This document shows, one piece after another, positions 33,835 to 41,556 of a stretch of 64,000 nt of DNA; position 1 is the stretch's first letter, and every line of letters begins with the position of its first letter. Made by a program: the position numbers and the translations under genes. The DNA is taken from the IMG/VR virus record IMGVR_UViG_3300042540_001822, positions 1 to 64,000 of that record, one strand, 5' to 3'. Under the pieces are notes generated by a model. It was not told the origin of the DNA. It was given only the letters and a program-made list of their open reading frames with translations, and made no database searches. Source of the DNA: a virus.

Positions 33835-34152
33835 CTACATTCCGTACATTTGAAGAACTATATTCTTTGAACGACATAATTCAGCCCAAGCTTCTTGACA
33901 GTAATTTCTACCGTGTAATGCGTTATTAAATTCGTGACACAATTCAGTTACCAATGATTCAATGTCTTGTGTTAAATCAATTTGTGTTTCGTATTGGTAT
34001 CTTCCACGCAATATTCCATCCTCGTATAAGTGCAATTCACTTTTCGCTCTTGTTTCTAAATCTACATAGAATTGGTCTTTTTCGCTATTGTAGTGCATTG
34101 ATGTAGAAATTCCTTTCTTTGCCAACGCTTTCATTATGTCTTGTATTTCCAT
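33835..34152 (-). CDS. Hypothetical protein, 105 aa
   Basis: MEIQDIMKALAKKGISTSMH, SEKDQFYVDLETRAKSELHL and HEFNNALHGRNYCQEAWAEL; alpha/beta, in length and pattern like small accessory proteins of Bacteroidota. An overlapping ORF (33695-33877) through element G is rejected. Confidence 0.65.
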   Translation of the reverse strand: MEIQDIMKALAKKGISTSMHYNSEKDQFYVDLETRAKSELHLYEDGILRGRYQYETQIDLTQDIESLVTELCHEFNNALHGRNYCQEAWAELCRSKNIVLQMYGM

Positions 34153-34178
34153 TTTATTTTTGTTTACTGTTTGTTTTA

Positions 34179-34210
34179 CAAATATACAAATAAATTTTTA
34201 GATTTACAAA
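34179..34210 (-). promoter_or_regulatory. Host-type promoter TTTG-N20-TATATTTG
   Basis: TTTG (34210-34207), 20 nt, TATATTTG (34186-34179); 27 nt before ATG 34152. Note TTTGTAAATC variation in the spacer. Confidence 0.7.
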
Positions 34211-34287
34211 TTTTACCCCCCACAAATACATCATATTCCTGGTGTATAAGTGAAGGGAAACTGGACAAATAAACGAGTTATGTGCCA

Positions 34288-34488
34288 TTAAGAACCATAA
34301 CCGTTTTTAACCATTTTTTGACGAATTTGTTCAGCTATTTCTAACTTTATCTTTTCGTCTTGGTCATATCTTCCAACAAGGAAATTAAATGATTTTAACA
34401 TTGCAGTCCTTAACTCAAGTTGGTCATCATTTGGATATATTTTCCACATATATTCAACAAATTCGGCTTCGGTTTTACATAATTTCAT
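34288..34488 (-). CDS. Hypothetical protein, 66 aa
   Basis: MKLCKTEAEFVEYMWKIYPN then helical; ends AEQIRQKMVKNGYGS. Unit closed by element H. Confidence 0.6.
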   Translation of the reverse strand: MKLCKTEAEFVEYMWKIYPNDDQLELRTAMLKSFNFLVGRYDQDEKIKLEIAEQIRQKMVKNGYGS

Positions 34489-34505
34489 GCTTCAAAAATT
34501 AACGG

Positions 34506-34596
34506 CACATAACAAGGTATATGTGAAATACCTTATAAAGTTTCTACTAATTTTTAAGTTCGTCTTTAGGTACTTCACATATACCCAACTGTTATA
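34506..34596 (-). repeat. attC-like element H
   Basis: Arms GGTATATGTGAAATACC (34516-34532) and GGTACTTCACATATACC (34569-34585), ends CATAAC and GTTATA. Close relative of element A. Confidence 0.6.
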
Positions 34597-34597
34597 T

Positions 34598-34921
34598 TCA
34601 ATTTTCAATTTGTTTTGGAATTTCTACCCATTTATTATCAACCAATTTATATCGTGTTTCATAATCAAATGAAGTCTCGGAAGCATCATTATTAAAATAT
34701 AAAATATTTTCCATATCCCAACTACTTCTATAAAAGGTGTGTTCGTTATTTTCACAATGAATTACAGTGTTTCCGTCCATAACTATCATCGCATTTATAT
34801 GTGTTGAAAATAACTTACCCCCACATATCGGACATTTATGTTCATATTCATTTATATCACACCAATAATCACCCATTCTTTTTTGTTGGTATCTAAACCA
34901 TTCTAATTTTTCTTTTCCCAT
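34598..34921 (-). CDS. Zinc-knuckle protein, 107 aa
   Basis: YEHKCPICGGKLFSTHINAM and HCENNEHTFYRSSW give CxxC plus C/H ligands of a zinc ribbon; C-terminal beta part. Typical of small phage proteins; unknown role. Confidence 0.7.
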   Translation of the reverse strand: MGKEKLEWFRYQQKRMGDYWCDINEYEHKCPICGGKLFSTHINAMIVMDGNTVIHCENNEHTFYRSSWDMENILYFNNDASETSFDYETRYKLVDNKWVEIPKQIEN

Positions 34922-35008
34922 AATTTTATATTTTACTTACACAAATATATCATATTCTTGGTGTATGTGTGAAGGAAACCTGGACAAATAAACGAGTTAG
35001 CAGAAATA

Positions 35009-35278
35009 CTACTGAGCGTTACTAACAGGAATTGCATCTGCATCTAAATTATGGTCGTGTCTTTGCAGTTCAGAAACTAAATAGTTATCTCTAACAGACT
35101 TGTGAAATGGCTCAACATAACCTTCTTTTGCAAAATACCATTCGCCTTGATAGTTAAACTCAAAGCCACTATCTCGCATACAAATTGACATAGTTTCACC
35201 ACTTGCAGTTTTTAAAGTTAAACCGCTAAAAACTTCTTCTAATTGGATACCTAAATCCTCTGTTACTGTTACTTTCAT
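35009..35278 (-). CDS. Hypothetical protein, 89 aa
   Basis: MKVTVTEDLGIQLEEVFSGL, GETMSICMRDSGFEFNYQGE, then a helical end HNLDADAIPVSNAQ. Unknown. Confidence 0.65.
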   Translation of the reverse strand: MKVTVTEDLGIQLEEVFSGLTLKTASGETMSICMRDSGFEFNYQGEWYFAKEGYVEPFHKSVRDNYLVSELQRHDHNLDADAIPVSNAQ

Positions 35279-35327
35279 TTTGTTATTTATTTAAGTTAAA
35301 AATTCGTTTTAATTACACCGTACTTCT

Positions 35328-35413
35328 GCTAACAGCACATAAGCAAAAGCCCAAATCCAACCGCATAATGCCACCGCTATTTGTGCCTTCGCTTATCTGC
35401 AAACCGTTATAAG
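35328..35413 (-). repeat. attC-like element I
   Basis: Arms GCACATAAGC and GCTTATCTGC, ends GCTAAC and GTTATAAG, 40-nt variable middle. Confidence 0.5.
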
Positions 35414-35427
35414 TAATGAAACAAAAA

Positions 35428-35619
35428 TTATGAGTTTTCATTTTTCTTACTCCCATCTTCATTCCACTTCCTAAGAAATTCTTGATTTTCAGGTTTTGAA
35501 AGTTCTTCTTTCATCGCATCATCAAATTTCTTTTGCATTTCAAGATTTTGTTCCTCTGTCAGTGTATTCAAATCCTGAAAATCTTCTTTTGTTAATTTAC
35601 TTTTCATATTGTAAATCAT
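35428..35619 (-). CDS. Hypothetical acidic helical protein, 63 aa
   Basis: KLTKEDFQDLNTLTEEQNLE, EELSKPENQEFLRKWNEDGS; related in style to 27737-27970 (EFL..KW). ATG 35619 or 35607. Confidence 0.6.
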   Translation of the reverse strand: MIYNMKSKLTKEDFQDLNTLTEEQNLEMQKKFDDAMKEELSKPENQEFLRKWNEDGSKKNENS

Positions 35620-35696
35620 ATTGTAAAATTTTTGTTTTAAGTTTTGTGGTAAGGTACTTCACATATACCCAACCGTTATATTCAATATCAAAAATT

Positions 35697-35993
35697 TTAT
35701 GAGTTTTTATATTTTTCAACCCACTCATCATAAGATAGTCTATTTTCTACCAAATATCTTTTAGCAACCTTAGCGTTCCATTCTTTCATTTCTTCAAAAG
35801 TAACTCCTTTTATATACTTACTACAATTCAAATCAAATTTGTAATCTAACCCACCTTCCCACATCACTTCATAAAACACACTATCTTTATCGTGTCCAAT
35901 CGTTCCATTTATCTTATCAGACTGCATATCAACAAAAGCATCAGTTACTCTTTTCATATATGCTTCGTATTCTTTTTGAAATTCTTTTTTCAT
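35697..35993 (-). CDS. Hypothetical protein, 98 aa
   Basis: MKKEFQKEYEAYMKRVTDAF helix, then DKDSVFYEVMWEGGLDYKFD. Ends SYDEWVEKYKNS. Unknown. Confidence 0.65.
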   Translation of the reverse strand: MKKEFQKEYEAYMKRVTDAFVDMQSDKINGTIGHDKDSVFYEVMWEGGLDYKFDLNCSKYIKGVTFEEMKEWNAKVAKRYLVENRLSYDEWVEKYKNS

Positions 35994-36035
35994 TTGTATA
36001 AAATTTTTGATACTAAATATAACAAAGAATATGTG

Positions 36036-36617
36036 TCATTGCCTTTCGTTCCAAACTGATTCTGCTTCATCAATAGTGTCAGACCACCAATCAAGTGAAT
36101 GTCCTTTTTGTTTACAATTCACCCTGTAATATTCTGTCATACTATCTCCAAAAGTCTTGTTTTCAATTTCCGTATCCGAACCACAAAAAGGACAAGGCAA
36201 CGCACACACAACAGCAGGTATATTCAATTGTGGGTTCTGTGGTTTATCCGAATTTTGTGTTTCTCTTGATGTGATTTCATTTAGTTCTTTGTATAATCCA
36301 TTATGCCAAGTTTTCATTTTATCTAAACAATCACTAATAACATCATCAATGTTTGTTTTATAAATTGAAACATCTTGTAATTCACCTTCTTTATATTCTT
36401 TTGTTGAAGGTAACATTTCAACAATATTATAAAACAAATCAATTGGTTTATTTTCCCAATTAAAAAAATTACCATCAAACTCACCATAACTTATTCTAAA
36501 TCCGCCACTAAGCAATCCGTGTGCGTATAATTTATAATTAACACCATCTACCATTAACATTTTTGGTAAATCTTTTTCACATCTTAACACGTGGTCTTTT
36601 TCTTCTTGTAATTCCAT
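36036..36617 (-). CDS. Lar-type zinc-ribbon protein fused to an N-terminal domain, 193 aa
   Basis: The last 60 residues, LPCPFCGSDTEIENKTF...RVNCKQKGHSLDWWSDTIDEAESVWNERQ, match the restriction-alleviation (Lar-like) zinc-ribbon family: CPFCG, second Cys/His pair, and EA...WN.R end. Residues 1-130 (LMVDGVNYKLYAHGLLSGGF, FFNWENKPIDLFYNIVEML) are a separate unknown domain. Lar of Rac prophage modulates type I restriction; family members in phages are mostly uncharacterised. Confidence 0.8.
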   Translation of the reverse strand: MELQEEKDHVLRCEKDLPKMLMVDGVNYKLYAHGLLSGGFRISYGEFDGNFFNWENKPIDLFYNIVEMLPSTKEYKEGELQDVSIYKTNIDDVISDCLDKMKTWHNGLYKELNEITSRETQNSDKPQNPQLNIPAVVCALPCPFCGSDTEIENKTFGDSMTEYYRVNCKQKGHSLDWWSDTIDEAESVWNERQ

Positions 36618-36618
36618 T

Positions 36619-36849
36619 TTATTTAGTTTTCAACATTTCTTTATAGGCATTACCTGTGCTAAATTGTTGTTCAAATGTTGGATTTGGATAATGTTCATTT
36701 TGAATCCAATTATCGTGATGTTCAAATGTTCTCCAACCATTATCACGTAATTCTTTTACCATATTCATTAACCCACTTCCAACTTTCATATCAGAAGGAA
36801 TTTCAATACCACCATCAGGTGTTACTTTTACAATAGTTTCTAATTTCAT
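36619..36849 (-). CDS. Hypothetical protein, 76 aa
   Basis: MKLETIVKVTPDGGIEIPSD and NGWRTFEHHDNWIQNEHYPN. 1 bp upstream of 36036 gene, the only two-gene cassette-like unit in this stretch. Unknown. Confidence 0.65.
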   Translation of the reverse strand: MKLETIVKVTPDGGIEIPSDMKVGSGLMNMVKELRDNGWRTFEHHDNWIQNEHYPNPTFEQQFSTGNAYKEMLKTK

Positions 36850-36910
36850 AATTTATTTTTTTATAAATGAAGGAAAACTGGACAAATAAACGAGTTATAT
36901 TCAATAAAAA

Positions 36911-37090
36911 TTAATTTATGAGTTTATCTACATAATAGTTATCACCACCATAACCGTATTTAATTCTTGCTTGTTCAGCTTCTTCTTTTGTGTTATATGG
37001 TGCTAATATCACACCATTTTTCTCGTTTTGATGTGCTGGTTCTTTTTCATAAACCGCATAATACTCTTTTTTAAGTGCTTCGTATTTCAT
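36911..37090 (-). CDS. Hypothetical protein, 59 aa
   Basis: ATG 37090: MKYEALKKEYYAVYEKEPAH, ILAPYNTKEEAEQARIKYGY. Small alpha/beta, too short for usual ORF cut-offs but well placed. Confidence 0.6.
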   Translation of the reverse strand: MKYEALKKEYYAVYEKEPAHQNEKNGVILAPYNTKEEAEQARIKYGYGGDNYYVDKLIN

Positions 37091-37112
37091 ATGTATAAAT
37101 TAATTTTTACTA

Positions 37113-37167
37113 AATATAACAAAGAATATGTGTCATTAAAACGAACACATATTCTCAATCGTTAGCG
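37113..37167 (-). repeat. attC-like element J
   Basis: TATAAC...AGAATATGTGT / ACACATATTCT...GTTAGCG; 11-bp stem around CATTAAAACGA. A left half only is at 36013-36037. Confidence 0.6.
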
Positions 37168-37395
37168 GTAATTTTTACGAACATATCGTTCTACATATTT
37201 CCCGTAATCTTCCATCATTTCCCACCAAGTATCATTACTAATTAAGTTATCGGACAAATAATCTAATTTTGAACGACCATAAACTTTTACCACCCAACCA
37301 ATCGGGTCTAAAAAACTACCGCTAACACCAGATAAAAGCATTTTATTACTGCTAATATCTAACTTCTCTGCTTGTTTTTTACTTTTGTTTTTCAT
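37162..37395 (-). CDS. Hypothetical protein, 77 aa
   Basis: Lys-rich start, KMLLSGVSGSFLDPIGWVVK and WWEMMEDYGKYVERYVRKNY. Stop lies in element J. Unknown. Confidence 0.65.
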   Translation of the reverse strand: MKNKSKKQAEKLDISSNKMLLSGVSGSFLDPIGWVVKVYGRSKLDYLSDNLISNDTWWEMMEDYGKYVERYVRKNYR

Positions 37396-37421
37396 ATTAA
37401 ATTATTGTTTATCATCAGTCG

Positions 37422-37667
37422 TTATAAAACATTTCCGAGAACGTTTCTTAGTTCGTCCTTATCTACGAATGAATTAAGAACAAAAATTTCTTTTCCTGTG
37501 TGATTTTTTTGAACAACATTATCGTTTATCCAAATATGTGCATTATAAATCTCAATTTCAGGTATTATTGTATATCTTGTAGGATATTTACCATCAGTCG
37601 TTTCGGTAATCAATATATTATGTTCACCAAAGAAATTTTTGTAAATCAGTTTTAATTTTGTTTTCAT
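37422..37667 (-). CDS. Hypothetical protein, 81 aa
   Basis: MKTKLKLIYKNFFGEHNILI, RYTIIPEIEIYNAHIWINDN: beta-rich. Unknown. Confidence 0.6.
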   Translation of the reverse strand: MKTKLKLIYKNFFGEHNILITETTDGKYPTRYTIIPEIEIYNAHIWINDNVVQKNHTGKEIFVLNSFVDKDELRNVLGNVL

Positions 37668-37736
37668 TTTATTTAGTTTTTAACATTTCGGTGTATGGAT
37701 GAAGAAAAACTGGACAAATAAACGAGTTAGCAACAA

Positions 37737-37946
37737 TTAGTGCTGACCATACCTCAAATGAATGTTATCATAATCAGTGTCATAATAAGCACCGTTTTCT
37801 TGCTTATGTTTCTTTATACATTGGTATAAATATATTTCGGTTAATCCAACCAAAGAACAATCACATTTATCCCAAACATTATACAGTTGTTTAATTTCGT
37901 CATCATTCAAATCTAATAAACTTTCTATTGTGTTCTTTTCATTCAT
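37737..37946 (-). CDS. Hypothetical protein, 69 aa
   Basis: ESLLDLNDDEIKQLYNVWDK, CDCSLVGLTEIYLYQCIKKH; helical. Unknown. Confidence 0.6.
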   Translation of the reverse strand: MNEKNTIESLLDLNDDEIKQLYNVWDKCDCSLVGLTEIYLYQCIKKHKQENGAYYDTDYDNIHLRYGQH

Positions 37947-37975
37947 AAATCAACGTTTTATATCAAGGTATAAAT

Positions 37976-38155
37976 TCAATTAAATATTTTTACTATCTCT
38001 CTAACCTTATCAATCAAAAAATTAGTTTCTTCAATATGATGTTGTTCCAATCTTTTATACCTTTCTTCCCAAGTCAATGTATCATCATCCTTGTATTTTT
38101 TGATTTTAATCCACTTGTATGTTTCAAGTATTTCTTTCTTTTCTAATTCTTCCAT
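37976..38155 (-). CDS. Hypothetical helical protein, 59 aa
   Basis: ATG 38155: MEELEKKEILETYKWIKIKK, LTWEERYKRLEQHHIEETNF. Coiled-coil-like. Unknown. Confidence 0.55.
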   Translation of the reverse strand: MEELEKKEILETYKWIKIKKYKDDDTLTWEERYKRLEQHHIEETNFLIDKVREIVKIFN

Positions 38156-38190
38156 AATAAAATATTTAATTAGATTTATACTAAGGAATA

Positions 38191-38409
38191 TTATTTTTGT
38201 TTTGAGAATGTTGATATAACACTATCAATAACTTCTTCTTTACTACCAATATCCCACCAATCTGGATTTTGTTTTAGTTTATACTCTGGATTATCGTTAT
38301 GATAAGTTTCTACCAACCCATCAACTAATCCATTCCACGAAATATTGTTCTGTTCTAAAACTGAAACAATCTCCGCATATTTAATCATTTTTTCTACTAT
38401 TTCTTCCAT
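38191..38409 (-). CDS. Hypothetical protein, 72 aa
   Basis: MEEIVEKMIKYAEIVSVLEQ, NNISWNGLVDGLVETYHNDN. Helical; unknown. Confidence 0.6.
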   Translation of the reverse strand: MEEIVEKMIKYAEIVSVLEQNNISWNGLVDGLVETYHNDNPEYKLKQNPDWWDIGSKEEVIDSVISTFSKQK

Positions 38410-38549
38410 AATTTATATTTTTTAATAAGTTTCATATAACAAGGTGTATGGGAAATTTTTTATCAAATATACATCATATTCCTGATGTATGGATGAAGGA
38501 AACCTGGACAAATAAACGAGTTATAGCCAATACTACCGAAGTACTTCGA

Positions 38550-38978
38550 TTAAGCATTTAGTGGCTCATCAAAGATTACATTCCAACTATCTAATGGTTG
38601 CCAACCGCCACCCATAGTCATTACTTCTAAATCTGATGATGGTATATTTTTGAACGTAATATATTCGTCACCTTTATTATTTACTATTCTTGGTGATAGT
38701 TGAAAATCATCAGTCAATTTTGTTCTCAAAACACACATTTTACTAATCCCACCTTTTGATTTAGCATAGTATTTAGCATAATCTAAATCGTTTGTAAAAC
38801 TAATTGATGGTTGTTCTTCACCAGTTCTATTTGGTTTCATATATCCATCGTACTGTATATTCATTGCTTGTCCTTTACCTGTTCCATGATAAATATAATC
38901 ATCTTGTTTTATATCTTCATTTACAAATTGATTGAATGATTTAACCTCATCAATCATATCTCGTATTTCTTTACTCAT
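38550..38978 (-). CDS. Predicted ADP-ribosyltransferase-like protein with CTS-like leader, 142 aa
   Basis: Residues 1-22 MSKEIRDMIDEVKSFNQFVNED form a leader. The body reads DYIYHGTGKGQAMNIQYDGYM (YHGT, NAD-binding first strand), SISFTNDLDYAKYYAKSKGG (Tyr-rich helix) and DEYITFKNIPSSDLEV (glutamate of the third motif), the H-Y-E order of small ADP-ribosyltransferases. T4 packages its ART Alt behind a capsid-targeting leader; this protein could be an injected host-modifying enzyme. Homology and activity are inferred from motifs only. Confidence 0.7.
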   Translation of the reverse strand: MSKEIRDMIDEVKSFNQFVNEDIKQDDYIYHGTGKGQAMNIQYDGYMKPNRTGEEQPSISFTNDLDYAKYYAKSKGGISKMCVLRTKLTDDFQLSPRIVNNKGDEYITFKNIPSSDLEVMTMGGGWQPLDSWNVIFDEPLNA

Positions 38979-39091
38979 TTTGTTTATGTTTATATAAAAA
39001 TATTTCTATGTTTCTACAAAAATACATCATATTCCTGGTGTATAAGTGAAAGAAAACTGGACAAATAAACGAGTTATAGATAATAAAATAT

Positions 39092-39340
39092 CTATTTAAT
39101 CTTAGTTCCTTTTGGAACAAATTTCTTCAAATCTTTTTTCAATTGTTTATCTACTGATTTAGAGTATTCTTCATCATTTTCAATCATCCAAGTATGAAGT
39201 TGAAGAAATTCTTTTTCTGATAGAGTTTCACCATCTAATTTACGTTGAATAAGTTTAGATATTTTACTATCTATAAAATCAGATATATTCAAGTTTTCTT
39301 GATGTTCGTTGAAACTTTGTATGTGTTTATTACCTTTCAT
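39092..39340 (-). CDS. Leader-like small protein, 82 aa
   Basis: MKGNKHIQSFNEHQENLNISDF resembles the leader; the rest is a helical SKLIQRKLDGETLSEKEFLQ core and lysine-rich end. Preceded by an AGTATATATTAA box. Confidence 0.65.
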   Translation of the reverse strand: MKGNKHIQSFNEHQENLNISDFIDSKISKLIQRKLDGETLSEKEFLQLHTWMIENDEEYSKSVDKQLKKDLKKFVPKGTKIK

Positions 39341-39357
39341 CTTCGTAAATTGTTTTT

Positions 39358-39370
39358 AGTATATATTAAA
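39358..39370 (-). promoter_or_regulatory. Putative late promoter (AATATATAC box)
   Basis: TTTAATATATACT on the minus strand, 18 nt before ATG 39340. Confidence 0.4.
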
Positions 39371-39383
39371 AAGAAAACCTAAA

Positions 39384-39436
39384 TACAACAAATGAGAAAC
39401 AACATTAAAACGATTGTTTATCACACGACGTTGGCA
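39384..39436 (-). repeat. attC-like element K
   Basis: ACAACAAATGAGAAACAAC / GATTGTTTATCACACGACGTTGG around ATTAAAAC. Same type as elements B and E; overlaps the end of 39421. Confidence 0.5.
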
Positions 39437-39696
39437 ACCACCTCTGTTGGAATTATTGTAAAATCCACCACTCTATACACACCATTTTCGTCTTCAAAAG
39501 AAATCTTACCAAATGTTTGTCCATTTTTAGTTTCCGAATCAGATACGTTAGTTTCAAACTTCAAATTTGAGTTTAATCGATCTTGTAAAATTTCTTTCAA
39601 ATCATCTACTGGTCCAAATAAGTTTTCTTCTATGAAAGACTTTACCTCGACTTCCACCAACATTCCTCTGTGACTTCTGTTTTCTATTTTCATCAT
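39421..39696 (-). CDS. Hypothetical protein, 91 aa
   Basis: ATG 39696 (MMKIENRSHRGMLVEVEVKS). KSFIEENLFGPVDDLKEILQ and FGKISFEDENGVYRVVDFTI. Unknown. Confidence 0.65.
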   Translation of the reverse strand: MMKIENRSHRGMLVEVEVKSFIEENLFGPVDDLKEILQDRLNSNLKFETNVSDSETKNGQTFGKISFEDENGVYRVVDFTIIPTEVVANVV

Positions 39697-39789
39697 GATT
39701 TTGGGTTTTAATTTGTGCACCTTAGTTTATGGTTTGTTTTACAAATATACAAATAGGTTTTTTATTTAGTCTATATAAATATTCAAAAA

Positions 39790-40284
39790 TTAAAATCCCC
39801 CGCCGCCCCCTTTAAAATTAGGAACTAAATTGTATTTGATCCTATTATCATTCAGCATTTTTTGGACATCATCAAACTTATGATCATTTTTAAGATGTTC
39901 TAAAATGTCAATTTGTATAATGTAATCAAATATTGGAAAAGTTTCTTTGTTGGTAAAAATTCGTTCTTCCGATTGTGATTTATTAAATTTAAAGTAGGTG
40001 ACTGGTTTTATAACAAAACGATTTGATATTTTATCCCCGTCTAACATTATCCTGATACCACCCCATGTAAGAGATTTGTTTCTTGTACAGGAAACACTAT
40101 AATCGTAATTATATTTAGGCAAGTCATTATATCTTGTCAGAAATGTTTTGCTTTCTAATATAAAATATAAATTCATAAGATGGGTGAAATGGTATATTAT
40201 TCCTTCATTTTTTGATTCCTCTAAATGATCCTTCATCAAGAAGTTTTTAAACTTGTCAATGTGTTGTCTCATTTCTTTACTCAT
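39790..40284 (-). CDS. Predicted ADP-ribosyltransferase/DarT-like protein with CTS-like leader, 164 aa
   Basis: Leader MSKEMRQHIDKFKNFLMKDH, homologous to that of 38550. IIYHFTHLMNLYFILESKTF resembles the start of DarT/ART-type domains; then SVSCTRNKSLTWGG and VIKPVTYFKFNKSQSEERIF, where the second glutamate could be catalytic. Ends in a Gly-rich NFKGGGGGF tail. Second ART-like protein in 2 kb; with 38550 it may form an injected toxin set. Activity is not proven. Confidence 0.65.
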   Translation of the reverse strand: MSKEMRQHIDKFKNFLMKDHLEESKNEGIIYHFTHLMNLYFILESKTFLTRYNDLPKYNYDYSVSCTRNKSLTWGGIRIMLDGDKISNRFVIKPVTYFKFNKSQSEERIFTNKETFPIFDYIIQIDILEHLKNDHKFDDVQKMLNDNRIKYNLVPNFKGGGGGF

Positions 40285-40292
40285 AGTTTTAT

Positions 40293-40309
40293 CTTTATAT
40301 ATTAAATCT
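40293..40309 (-). promoter_or_regulatory. Putative late promoter (AATATATAAAG box)
   Basis: GATTTAATATATAAAG on the minus strand, 9 nt before ATG 40284. Confidence 0.45.
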
Positions 40310-40434
40310 CAGAACTAAATGTTTTGAAGAAACTTTATGGGCAATGCTAATAATCAGATGTCTTAACAAAATTATACATTTAACATTCTACTTCATTTAA
40401 ATCCGATATAACTCGATTTACTCTGCCCTACTTG

Positions 40435-40670
40435 ACTTCATCTTAGACTTCACCATAGACTCTGCCCTAGACTTCACCATAGACTCTGCCCTAGACTTCA
40501 CCATAGACTCTGCCCTAGACTTCACCATAGACTTCACCATAGACTTCACCATAGACTCTGCCCTAGACTCTGCCCTAGACTTCACCATAGACTCTGCCCT
40601 AGACTTCACCATAGACTCTGCCCTAGACTTCACCATAGACTCTGCCCTAGACTTCACCATAGACTCTGCC
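40435..40670. repeat. Two-unit 12-bp minisatellite
   Basis: Tandem array of two 12-bp words, A = GACTTCACCATA and B = GACTCTGCCCTA, in the order A B A B A B A A A B B A B A B A B A B. A 243-nt frame on the minus strand (MVKS/RAES) stays open through it, but it has no other sign of being a gene. Nearby sequence loses the pattern abruptly on both sides. Confidence 0.85.
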
Positions 40671-41120
40671 CATTTTACATAACCCCTTTGTGCAAGCGCC
40701 CCCCGACCCAGTGCTTATTGTATATACGTGAGGGCCCCGGGTTTTTCCATGCTAAGGGTCCCCTAAATTGGTCCATTTAGACCCCTTCTAAGTCCGAGGG
40801 TCCCCCATTTATAACCGGGCCCTGTATAAGGGGCCTTTTACCCCCTAAAAAAGGACCCTGTTTTTACCCCCCTCCATGGACCGGAGGGGACCTATTTTAG
40901 GGTCCATTTGGGTGCTTCGGATTTCCCGGAATTTAAGGCTTATTTATAGAATAGGGTCCCCGGGATGGATTTGGATCCTTGGTCCCCAGCCCTCCCCCAG
41001 CCCATGGCCATTCTTGGGCCCCAAAAAAACCCCCAAAAACACCCGTTGTTTAATCTGTTCATTACCTGGTTTTCCGATGGATTCTTAACCCCGTTTAACC
41101 TCACGCCTAACCTCGGTCCA
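40671..41120. other. GC-rich non-coding island
   Basis: About 450 bp, far richer in G+C than the surrounding 30% sequence, with repeated GGGTCC/GGACCC, GGGGCC and GGGCCC words and short dyads. No ORF with gene character on either strand. Could be a replication origin, packaging site or a remnant of foreign DNA. Confidence 0.5.
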
Positions 41121-41121
41121 C

Positions 41122-41149
41122 AAAAAACCCCAGACCGTTAGGCCTGGGG
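41122..41149 (-). terminator. Rho-independent terminator
   Basis: CCCCAGGCC-TAAC-GGTCTGGGG then TTTTTT on the minus strand, downstream of 41197. Confidence 0.7.
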
Positions 41150-41196
41150 CTTGAAGGAGGTCCAACCACGAACCCCCTTCGGGAGGGGGTCCCTTC

Positions 41197-41556
41197 TTAG
41201 TCTTCCCCCTCCTGGTCCATTGATTTTTTACGGTCCAGCCCTTCCAGCCCCCCAAACAACTTTTCCATCATTTTCATGACTTGGTCGTGATCGGATTTTT
41301 TCGTTGCGTGGATTTTCCCGAGGAAATAACCGGCCAGAAGAAGTTTCTTTTCGTAGCGTGACAGGGGACCAGGAACGTCCAGTTCTTCGTCCCGGATTTT
41401 CCTGCCAGATACGAGAATGGCTTCGGACAACTTGCTTTGACTTCGGAAAGATTGAATACAATCCTCCGCAAGTTGGTCGAAGTATTGTTCGGTGAGACCG
41501 AGGCCTCCGGAGATGGTCGAATCGTCGACCGGTGCGTCATGTGGATGCTGTGACAT
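41197..41556 (-). CDS. Hypothetical protein, 119 aa (paralog of 51870-52220)
   Basis: MSQHPHDAPVDDSTISGGLG, YEKKLLLAGYFLGKIHATKK, ends KKSMDQEGED. About half its residues match the 51870 protein, and the 3' flank (CTTCGGGAGGGGG hairpin, terminator, EEGED end) is also conserved, so the whole gene plus its terminator was duplicated. Promoter element TATCTTTAC is 28 nt upstream. Function unknown. Confidence 0.8.
   Translation of the reverse strand: MSQHPHDAPVDDSTISGGLGLTEQYFDQLAEDCIQSFRSQSKLSEAILVSGRKIRDEELDVPGPLSRYEKKLLLAGYFLGKIHATKKSDHDQVMKMMEKLFGGLEGLDRKKSMDQEGED

Noticed and set aside
33695-33877. 60-aa minus ORF through element G
   Set aside because: Runs through the inverted-repeat element and overlaps the next gene in another frame.
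26485-39077. CRISPR array
   Set aside because: Repeats are separated by 300-2,000 bp that contain genes; no regular 25-45 bp spacers and no cas genes.
26000-40284. Integron integrase
   Set aside because: Searched by eye for a tyrosine-recombinase R-H-R-Y pattern in all long ORFs; none present in the window.
40418-40660. 80-aa MVKSRAES repeat ORF as a gene
   Set aside because: Translation of a minisatellite only; start, promoter and downstream signals are missing.
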